DNA of 47,686 bases from assembly GCA_018714145.1 (NCBI GenBank), contig DVNS01000015.1:1-47686 (forward strand). The letters are read 5' to 3'. The translations under genes and the position numbers were made by a program. The stretch comes from Candidatus Avilachnospira avistercoris (lineage in GTDB: Bacteria > Bacillota > Clostridia > Lachnospirales > Lachnospiraceae). The notes beneath the pieces are model-generated. The model searched no databases and was not told the DNA's origin. It worked only from the letters and a program-made list of their open reading frames with translations. The first letter of the stretch is position 1. Each line of letters opens with the position of its first letter. Positions 41,103 through 47,686 of the stretch are shown here, piece by piece.

Positions 41103-43724
41103 ATGAGATATAGGATAGACTCGATGAGCCTAAGGGGCGGCGAGCTCGTCATAGACGGCTGGAGCTTCGGGGACTCAGAGATAATATGTGAGCTTAAGCA
41201 TAGGGACGGGAGCCCCTTAAAGGCCGATATCGTAAGGAGGGATAGGGCGGATGTCATGAACCGCTACGGAGCTCCCCTTATGTGCGGCTTTACCATCAAG
41301 GCGGCCTTTGATCGGGACGATGAGGCCTGGCTCTGCCTCAGCGATGGAAAGCATAAGCGCCGTGTCCATATCAACGGTACCATATTGAGTGAGAGAAATG
41401 AGGCCAAAAAGACCAGTCTTTCAAGGCTCCGTTCCATGATGAGCATGGAAAAGCTCGGTAATGCGGCGGATTTCCTTAAGGAAAATGGTATAAGGGCCTT
41501 TATCATAAAGACAAAAAATAAGCTCAGGGACACAGGCGAGGACTATGACTATGCCCAGTGGGAGCGGCTTTTGGCTCCATCGGAACGGGAGCTTGAGGCC
41601 CAGAGGACTTCGTGGAAGGAATTTTCCTATATATATGATGACGGCTTTGCGCTTTCTGAGGGAAGGTGCTATCCCCTTATCAGCATCGTGATACCTGCCT
41701 ACAACACTCCGAAGAAGTACCTTCGCATGCTTTTTGAGTCCTTCAAGGCCCAGACCTACCCTAACTTTGAGGTCATAGTGGCCGACGGCTCGGAGGGAGA
41801 CAGGGCCGTGAGGGAGCTTACCGAGGAGTATGCCTCCGCAGATGAGCGCTTTTTCTATGTCAGCGCAGGAGGGAACCTTGGTATCTCCGGCAATACCAAC
41901 AAGGGCCTTATGGAGGCCAAGGGAGACTATATAGCCCTCTGCGACCATGATGACGAGCTTCCCCCCTATGCCCTTTATGAGGTGGCAAGCGCCATAGCCA
42001 AGCAGCCTGAAGGACAATTCTTCTATACTGATGAGGACAAGGTGGACTTTGACGGCAAGGCCCTGTTTGAGCCCCATTTTAAGCCTGACTATGACCCGGA
42101 GCTTCTGCTTACGGTCAATTATATCTGCCATCTCAGTGTGATACGAAGGGACCTCCTTGAAAAGGTCGGGGGTTTCAGACATGAATTTGACGGAGCTCAG
42201 GACCATGACTTCTTCCTAAGATGCACCGAGGAGGCTGAAAGGGGAGAAACTGAGAAGATAGAGGCCGCAAGGCGGGCCATACTCAGGCTCAAGGAGGAAA
42301 AAGGCCTCTCGGACCTTGGAGAGCTTAAGCCCGAGGCTGGGGACCTGAGCCTCATATCCAAGGAGAGCGGCCTTTCTGAGGCTTCGGTAAGAGCCCTCTT
42401 TGACGGCATATTTACCTCTGAAAAGATAATACATATCCCCAAGGTATGCTATCACTGGCGCTACCACAGGGGCTCCACAGCCTCGGACCCCAAGTCAAAG
42501 CTCTATGCCTTCGAAGCAGGGGCAAGGGCCATAAAGGCTCACTACGAACGCAAAAGCAGCACGCAAGGCGCAGGAACCAGTATGCCTGCCATACCGGGCT
42601 CTGTTGAAAAGGGCGTGACCTATGGTTACTATCACAGCATATTTGACGGGGCAGGAGGCGCAGACAGCTCATCCTCAGGACAGATAGCAGAAAATGAAGC
42701 AGGCTCTTCCTCAGGGCAGGCAGCGGATAACATGGGCAGTACGGCGTCTGCTGTTATGGAAGCCGCCGTATGCGATGCCTCTCCCCTCATATCAGTTCTC
42801 ATACCCAACAAGGACCATATCGAGGACCTTGAGACCTGCATCGGCTCCATTGCAAAAAAGTCCACCTATAGGCATATAGAATTCATCATCATTGAAAATA
42901 ACTCCGAAAAGGAGGAGACATTTTCATATTATAAGAAGCTTACGGAGAAAGGCAGTATAGAGGGGATGCCGGTACGGGTAGTATACTGGAAGCGGGAGTT
43001 CAACTACTCTGCCATCAATAATTTCGGTGCGAGCCATGCTAAGGGGGACTATCTGCTCCTCCTCAACAATGACGTGGAGCTTCGGGAGCCCTCCTCCATA
43101 GCAGAGATGCTGAGCTATATAGTCAGGGACGGGATAGGCATAGTCGGAGCAAGGCTCTGCTATCCCGATGACACCATCCAGCACGGCGGCGTCATCGTAG
43201 GTCTCGGAGGCATAGCCGGAGCGGCCTTCGTGGGACAGCATGAAAAGGAAAATACCTACATGCACCGCATGATGTGTCTTCAGGACCTTTCTGCGGTCAC
43301 AGCTGCCTGCCTCCTTACGAAAAGGGAAGTATTTGAGGCCTGCGGCGGACTTTATGAGGGCCTTGCGGTGGCCTTCAATGATATCGACTACTGCATGAAG
43401 GTAAGGAGACTCGGCTACCGCTGTGTCTACGACCCCTATGCCGTATTCTATCATTATGAGTCCAAATCCCGGGGACTTGAGGACAGTCCCGAGAAGATAG
43501 AGCGCTTCAATGGCGAGATAGCCGTATTTGCAAGCCGCTGGGGCGGGATACTCTCAGAGGGAGACCCCTATTACAATCCGAACCTTACCCTCAGGAAGGC
43601 AAATTTTGCCCTCAGGGACCTTACGAAGGAGAAACCGGGAGAGCCCTATAAGCTGGAGCTTGATGTGGAAAAGCAGCTCAAGATAGTGCTTGCAGAGAAG
43701 AAAAGAAGGGAAAAACAAAGCTAA
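41103..43724 (+). CDS. Double-domain family 2 glycosyltransferase
   Basis: An 873-residue enzyme. N-terminal beta-rich domain (1-100), then a helical linker. GT2 domain one (about 192-460) starts PLISIVIPAYNTPKKYLRML and has ALCDHDDELPP and FYTDEDKVD. GT2 domain two (about 560-820) starts PLISVLIPNKDHIEDLETCI and has LLLLNNDVEL and FNDIDYCMKVRRLGYRC. Such two-domain enzymes add two successive sugars or alternate linkages in capsule/teichoic-type polymers. A 60-65 residue Glu/Leu/Ser-rich insertion breaks domain one at about 376-438 (after FLRCTEEA and before IIHIPKVCYHWR), and a Ser/Gly-rich linker (about 512-560) separates the domains. ATG 41103 follows ACGGAGAAC; an earlier in-frame start at 41058 is less likely. 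Confidence 0.9.
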   Translation: MRYRIDSMSLRGGELVIDGWSFGDSEIICELKHRDGSPLKADIVRRDRADVMNRYGAPLMCGFTIKAAFDRDDEAWLCLSDGKHKRRVHINGTILSERNEAKKTSLSRLRSMMSMEKLGNAADFLKENGIRAFIIKTKNKLRDTGEDYDYAQWERLLAPSERELEAQRTSWKEFSYIYDDGFALSEGRCYPLISIVIPAYNTPKKYLRMLFESFKAQTYPNFEVIVADGSEGDRAVRELTEEYASADERFFYVSAGGNLGISGNTNKGLMEAKGDYIALCDHDDELPPYALYEVASAIAKQPEGQFFYTDEDKVDFDGKALFEPHFKPDYDPELLLTVNYICHLSVIRRDLLEKVGGFRHEFDGAQDHDFFLRCTEEAERGETEKIEAARRAILRLKEEKGLSDLGELKPEAGDLSLISKESGLSEASVRALFDGIFTSEKIIHIPKVCYHWRYHRGSTASDPKSKLYAFEAGARAIKAHYERKSSTQGAGTSMPAIPGSVEKGVTYGYYHSIFDGAGGADSSSSGQIAENEAGSSSGQAADNMGSTASAVMEAAVCDASPLISVLIPNKDHIEDLETCIGSIAKKSTYRHIEFIIIENNSEKEETFSYYKKLTEKGSIEGMPVRVVYWKREFNYSAINNFGASHAKGDYLLLLNNDVELREPSSIAEMLSYIVRDGIGIVGARLCYPDDTIQHGGVIVGLGGIAGAAFVGQHEKENTYMHRMMCLQDLSAVTAACLLTKREVFEACGGLYEGLAVAFNDIDYCMKVRRLGYRCVYDPYAVFYHYESKSRGLEDSPEKIERFNGEIAVFASRWGGILSEGDPYYNPNLTLRKANFALRDLTKEKPGEPYKLELDVEKQLKIVLAEKKRREKQS

Positions 43725-43830
43725 GGCCGGCAATTATTATAAAATTTTAATAAAATGTCAATAGTAATGGAGCCTTCTCTCATGTATAATTGTTTGGTAT
43801 ATTTGTGAAGGTATGCAAAGCTTCGGCTAA

Positions 43831-45252
43831 ATGATAAAGAATAATCAGACAAAACTGAATTATCTGCATATAGTTCTGGATGCACTGGTGATATTTTTGT
43901 CCTATGCCCTTGCATGGTATTTCATGATTGGAAGGGATAGGGGACCGGGAGCGCCGGGCACACTGCCCATCCGCGTGTACTTCATGGCGCTCATCGTTGT
44001 CATACCCGTGTATCTGGTGCTGTATGCTGTTTTTAATCTTTACACCCCGAAGCGGACCAGATCGAGGCGTTCGGAGTTTGCAAACATCTGCAAGGCCAAT
44101 ATCATCGGGCTGATGATATTCACCTTCGTACTGTTTGCCGGAAGGAACAGGCCCATCACCGGACCCTACCTGGTCAACTTCTCCACAAGGATGATAGTTG
44201 CCTTCTTCGCCTTCAACATAGTGCTGGAGACGGCCTTTCGAAACAGCCTCCGCATAGCCCTTAACCGCATTCGCTCCAAGGGCTTCAACCAGAAGCACAT
44301 ACTGCTGGTGGGATTTTCAGAGGCTGCAAGGAGCTTCATCGCAAGGATATCCCAAAATCCCGAGTGGGGCTATCACATACTGGGCATACTTGATGACGAC
44401 CTGAAGAAGGGGAGCATCATCGAGGGCGTGACTGCCTTGGGCGAGCTCACGGACCTTCGGGACATCCTCTCTGCCAATGACCTTGACGAGATAGTCGTCA
44501 CCCTGCCCCTTAACAAATACGAATACCTGAAGCCGGTGGTGAATATCTGTGAGAAATCCGGAGTGCATACCAAGTTCATTCCCGATTATCAGAACTTTAT
44601 CCCCACCACCCCCTATATGGAGGATATGGAGGGACTGCCGATAATCAATATCAGGCACGTGCCACTGACTGAGCCCCTCAATGCCTTTGTAAAAAGGCTC
44701 ATAGATATATTGGGCTCAGCCATGGCGCTCATCATATTCAGCCCCATCATGCTGGTGACCGCCATACTGGTCAAATGCACCTCCAAGGGGCCGATAATAT
44801 ACGCACAGGAACGGGTGGGCCTTCATAACCGTCCGTTCAAGATGTATAAGTTCCGCTCCATGTATGTCCAGAGACCGGAGGAGGAGCTTACCAAGTGGAC
44901 CACGAGGGGAGATCCGAGGGTCACTCCGCTGGGCCATTTTATAAGACATACCAATATAGACGAGATGCCCCAGTTCTTCAATGTGCTCAGGGGTGACATG
45001 AGCCTTGTGGGACCGAGGCCCGAGCGTCCCCAGTTCGTTGAGAAGTTCAAGGAAGAGATACCGAGATACATGATAAAGCATCAGGTAAGGCCGGGCATCA
45101 CCGGCTGGGCTCAGGTCAATGGACTTCGGGGAGACACCTCCATCCAGAAGCGGGTGGAATACGACCTTTATTATATAGAAAACTGGACCCTTGGTCTTGA
45201 TATAAAGATACTGTTCATGACGATATTCAGAGGCTTCAAATACGCCTATTGA
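43831..45252 (+). CDS. Polyprenyl-phosphate sugar-1-phosphate transferase (WcaJ/EpsE type)
   Basis: A 473-residue initiating transferase. Four hydrophobic segments lie in the first 140 residues, a Rossmann-like domain (HILLVGFSEAARSFIARISQ near 156) follows, and the C-terminal catalytic bacterial-transferase domain has DILGSAMALIIFSPIMLVTA, AQERVGLHNRPFKMYKFRSM, NIDEMPQFFNVLRGDMSLVG and QVRPGITGWAQVNGLRG. It links the first sugar phosphate (often glucose or galactose) to undecaprenyl phosphate at the inner membrane face. ATG 43831 directly follows a five-codon mini-ORF (ATGCAAAGCTTCGGCTAA, 43813-43830). A -10-like TATAAT sits at 43785. Confidence 0.94.
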   Translation: MIKNNQTKLNYLHIVLDALVIFLSYALAWYFMIGRDRGPGAPGTLPIRVYFMALIVVIPVYLVLYAVFNLYTPKRTRSRRSEFANICKANIIGLMIFTFVLFAGRNRPITGPYLVNFSTRMIVAFFAFNIVLETAFRNSLRIALNRIRSKGFNQKHILLVGFSEAARSFIARISQNPEWGYHILGILDDDLKKGSIIEGVTALGELTDLRDILSANDLDEIVVTLPLNKYEYLKPVVNICEKSGVHTKFIPDYQNFIPTTPYMEDMEGLPIINIRHVPLTEPLNAFVKRLIDILGSAMALIIFSPIMLVTAILVKCTSKGPIIYAQERVGLHNRPFKMYKFRSMYVQRPEEELTKWTTRGDPRVTPLGHFIRHTNIDEMPQFFNVLRGDMSLVGPRPERPQFVEKFKEEIPRYMIKHQVRPGITGWAQVNGLRGDTSIQKRVEYDLYYIENWTLGLDIKILFMTIFRGFKYAY

Positions 45253-45309
45253 TATAGGAAGAAATTGCAGACTGCAGAAGCCATCTTGGAAAGCTATTAA
45301 GGTAGATAT

Positions 45310-47550
45310 ATGAGCATAGAAGACAGCTTTAACAAAAATAACAGACGTCCTCGAAGACTTGAGGAAGATAAGGCAGGCTATCAGCAGAGGCCCTCGGAGG
45401 ATGAGGACCTCTTCGATGATGTAGAGATAGAAAGCCGGGATCTCTTTGATGATGATGAGACCAATGACGGCGGCTACGGGGATGCAGATACCGGCTACGA
45501 TGACTACGATGATGACTTTGGTTCCTATTCCGACAGGGCCGGTGAAGATGAGATAGTAGATGACCTCGACATGGGCGACAAGCTCCTTTCAGGGGGTCTC
45601 TACGGTACCGACTCAAGGTCTAAAAGGAAGAAGCTTCGGGAGCTCAATACTCCGGACAGCGTCATCGACGGCAGAAAAAAGCGCAGCGAGCAGAAGTCCC
45701 AGAAGAAGGGCAGGATAAAGCGTATAGTCATATGCGCCATAGTTGAGCTTCTGACCCTCTGTGCCATATTCGCCTACGGCTATGTGCTCCGCACCTTCAA
45801 TCTGATGCAGAGGACGGACGTGGATATAGCCAAGGTCGAAAACGACAACATTTCCATTGAGAAGAAGCAGGAGATGGAGGGCTATTGGAATATCGCCGTA
45901 TTCGGACTGGATGCCTCCCAGCGTAATTCCGACGTCATCATGATAGTGAGCGTCAATCAGGACACGGGAGACATAAGGCTCTGCTCCATTTTCAGGGATA
46001 CCTATCTCAATATCACTGACAATAACCAATATAATAAGATAAATCAGGCCTATGCCCAAGGCGGACCTGAGCAGGCCCTTGCGGCCCTCAATAAAAACCT
46101 TGACCTTAACATAACCAACTATGTGACCTTCAACTGGAAGACCATAGCTCAGGCTATCAATATGCTGGATGGTGTGGACAATATAGAGATATCCAAGGCT
46201 GAGTTCTACTATATCAATGCTTTCATCACCGAGACGGTCAAGGAGACAGGCATAGGTACTTATCAGCTTAAGTCTGCCGGAGCCCAGCATCTGGACGGAG
46301 TTCAGGCCGTGGCTTACGCAAGGCTCAGGCTCATGGACAGTGACTTTGCCCGTACCGAGCGTCAGAAGAAGATAATCATGGCCTGCTTCGATAAGGTCAA
46401 GAAGATGGACTACTCGGAGCTCAACTATATCATGATGACCATTTTCCCTGAGGTAGAGACCAATGTATCCCTCGGTGAGGTGGTATCCATGGCTCAGGGC
46501 ATACTGAGATACAACATAGCCGAGACCGGCGGCTTCCCTTGGCAGAGGGGAGATGCCCGCATACCCAACAAGGGATCCTGCGTCATACCTACGACGCTGG
46601 AATCCAACGTAAAGCTGCTCCACGAGTTCCTGTTCGATGATTCGGAGTATGAGGTATCTGATGCGGTGCTCAGCTATTCAGCCAAGATAAAGCAGGATTC
46701 CAACCTCTATAAGGAGGGCACGGTCATCGAGTCCGTGGCCACGGATCAGGGTGTCATCCAGAAGCCCAAGGTATCGCAGGAGGGTATCGGCGATGACGAG
46801 GATGTGACCGAGGCACCTACAGAGAAGGAGCGTGACGAGGAGGATTATACCCTCGGCGTAGATGAAAACGGCGAGCTCATATATCCTACGGATGAGGATG
46901 GAGACATAGTCATTCCCACCGATGCAGACGGCAATGTCATATATCCCACCGATGCGGACGGCAACGAGATACGGGGCACCACCGGCGGAAGGCATGACAG
47001 GCCCACGAGCATCATGGAGGAGTCCGAGGGAGACGAGGGCTCAGAGATAGTAGATGATGACGGCAATGTCATAGGCACCAGTCCTACAAGGGAGACCGGC
47101 GGCAGGAGGCCCACCGAGACTCAGGCCACCGATGAGGCAGGAAGGCCTATCATGAATCAGACTGAAAGCGCAGGACCCGGCGGAAGCACGAGACCCAGCG
47201 AAAGCAGCGGCACCTCGACCGGAGTCAACAGGCCGGGCGAAAGCACCGGTACCTCGGGCGGCACAAGACCCGGCGGAAACACCGGCACAACCACCGGAAG
47301 CTCCGAGCAGGCTCCCGGCGGCAGCACGAGGCCTACTGACATAACCGAGATACCTGATGAGCCCGTGACCGTGCCTTCCACTACTCAGGCTGCACCGGGC
47401 GGCTCCACGCCCCCCGGAGGCTCAGTCAATGCACCGGGCGGCTCCTCAGGACAGAGTGCAGGCCCGAGCGGCGGAGCACCCAGCTCCGGTGCGGCACAGT
47501 CCGGGGGTGATAGCGGAGGAGTATCCACCGTGACAGGGCCGGGAATGTGA
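45310..47550 (+). CDS. LytR-CpsA-Psr (LCP) family polymer ligase with repetitive tail
   Basis: A 746-residue membrane-anchored protein. Residues 1-136 are cytoplasmic and acidic. One membrane segment follows (RIVICAIVELLTLCAIFAYG, about 138-157). The extracellular LCP domain (about 195-375) has NIAVFGLDASQRNSDVIMIV, SIFRDTYLNI, NKINQAYAQGGPEQA and HLDGVQAVAYARLRLMDSDF, which together carry the conserved Arg and Asp residues. LCP enzymes move polysaccharide from undecaprenyl carrier to peptidoglycan. The tail (from about 490) has four 10-residue DxDGxxIxPT repeats, then a Gly/Ser/Thr/Pro-rich stretch to the end with recurring PGGSTRP. It lies 57 nt after the initiating transferase, consistent with attachment of the cluster's product. 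Confidence 0.92.
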   Translation: MSIEDSFNKNNRRPRRLEEDKAGYQQRPSEDEDLFDDVEIESRDLFDDDETNDGGYGDADTGYDDYDDDFGSYSDRAGEDEIVDDLDMGDKLLSGGLYGTDSRSKRKKLRELNTPDSVIDGRKKRSEQKSQKKGRIKRIVICAIVELLTLCAIFAYGYVLRTFNLMQRTDVDIAKVENDNISIEKKQEMEGYWNIAVFGLDASQRNSDVIMIVSVNQDTGDIRLCSIFRDTYLNITDNNQYNKINQAYAQGGPEQALAALNKNLDLNITNYVTFNWKTIAQAINMLDGVDNIEISKAEFYYINAFITETVKETGIGTYQLKSAGAQHLDGVQAVAYARLRLMDSDFARTERQKKIIMACFDKVKKMDYSELNYIMMTIFPEVETNVSLGEVVSMAQGILRYNIAETGGFPWQRGDARIPNKGSCVIPTTLESNVKLLHEFLFDDSEYEVSDAVLSYSAKIKQDSNLYKEGTVIESVATDQGVIQKPKVSQEGIGDDEDVTEAPTEKERDEEDYTLGVDENGELIYPTDEDGDIVIPTDADGNVIYPTDADGNEIRGTTGGRHDRPTSIMEESEGDEGSEIVDDDGNVIGTSPTRETGGRRPTETQATDEAGRPIMNQTESAGPGGSTRPSESSGTSTGVNRPGESTGTSGGTRPGGNTGTTTGSSEQAPGGSTRPTDITEIPDEPVTVPSTTQAAPGGSTPPGGSVNAPGGSSGQSAGPSGGAPSSGAAQSGGDSGGVSTVTGPGM
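46861..46980 (+). repeat. Four 30-bp coding repeats in the LCP gene
   Basis: Exactly four 30-nt units from 46861 encode DENGELIYPT, DEDGDIVIPT, DADGNVIYPT and DADGNEIRGT. A further partial unit (DDDGNVIGT) is at about 47053. The D-x-D-G-N/D pattern resembles calcium-binding loops. Confidence 0.8.
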
Positions 47551-47686
47551 TATAAAGGGGCAGTAAATCCACTTTCATTGTGTGATTACGCATTGCTTCG
47601 TGCTGCGCCCTCCCGCAATGCTGCAGTCATTCGGATTTCACCCTATCGGGCTACATTCTCATGCCTGCAAGTGTTATAAATTCACT
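47551..47686. other. 3' end region with inverted repeat, no gene seen
   Basis: The last 136 nt hold no convincing gene. GCATTGC (47590-47596) pairs with GCAATGC (47615-47621), which could be part of a terminator or another repeat running past the edge. Confidence 0.4.

Noticed and set aside
45613-46623. Open frame of 336 codons on the minus strand
   Set aside because: Antisense to the LCP domain, which has strong motif support on the plus strand.
1-47686. tRNA genes, rRNA, CRISPR arrays, insertion sequences or prophage
   Set aside because: No cloverleaf ends, regularly spaced repeats, transposases, integrases or phage structural genes were recognised.

Overview
The window looks like a chromosomal segment from an anaerobic, low-to-mid GC Clostridia member, most likely Lachnospiraceae. 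The reasons are lipoprotein signal peptides of the form LAAC-GGS, a long Gram-positive type SRP RNA near dnaX-ybaB-recR, a CIRCE element in front of clpB, an acn-icd/citrate synthase half-TCA module, two glycyl-radical-style activating enzymes, and heavy use of ATA and AGG codons. The lineage call is inference. No phage, insertion sequence, CRISPR array, tRNA or rRNA operon was seen apart from the SRP RNA.

Layout. 1-3.2 kb: the end of a ribose/galactose-type sugar ABC operon (ATPase tail, permease, binding lipoprotein), followed past a hairpin by a creatininase-family hydrolase. This part is visibly more AT-rich than what follows. 3.3-9.4 kb: a strong promoter, a roughly 160-nt leader with a possible pseudoknot, a 5-formyl-THF cyclo-ligase paralogue, a hairpin-rich gap and a complete BMP/nucleoside-type ABC transporter ending in a terminator. 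9.4-14.8 kb: clpB with CIRCE over its promoter, then recA and recX. 14.8-20 kb: icd and acn divergent from citrate synthase, together making 2-oxoglutarate for glutamate. 20-27.2 kb: a PflX-like radical SAM protein, a lipid kinase with an M20 amidohydrolase, a MATE exporter, a membrane acyltransferase and an EamA exporter. 27.3-33.5 kb: SRP RNA, ksgA, an NrdG-like activase, phosphofructokinase, dnaX, ybaB and recR. 33.5-37 kb: a TPR protein with what reads as a dead AAA+ domain, and a CvpA-like membrane protein. 37-39 kb: udp-deoB nucleoside catabolism. 39-47.6 kb: a cell-surface polysaccharide cluster (two glycosyltransferases, a rhomboid protease, a polyprenyl-phosphate sugar transferase and an LCP-family ligase with an unusual repetitive tail).

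How they fit together. The BMP transporter would import nucleosides that Udp and DeoB degrade to pentose phosphates; phosphofructokinase serves glycolysis. Surface polysaccharide is started by the polyprenyl transferase, extended by the GT2 enzymes and attached to the wall by the LCP protein. The strongest leads for something undescribed are: the structured leader RNA in front of the 5-FCL paralogue; a dispersed hairpin family (14799-14870, 20980-21058, more distantly 26201-26259) whose two best copies share a core and show a compensatory stem change; and the TPR/pseudo-AAA+ protein with an acidic insertion.
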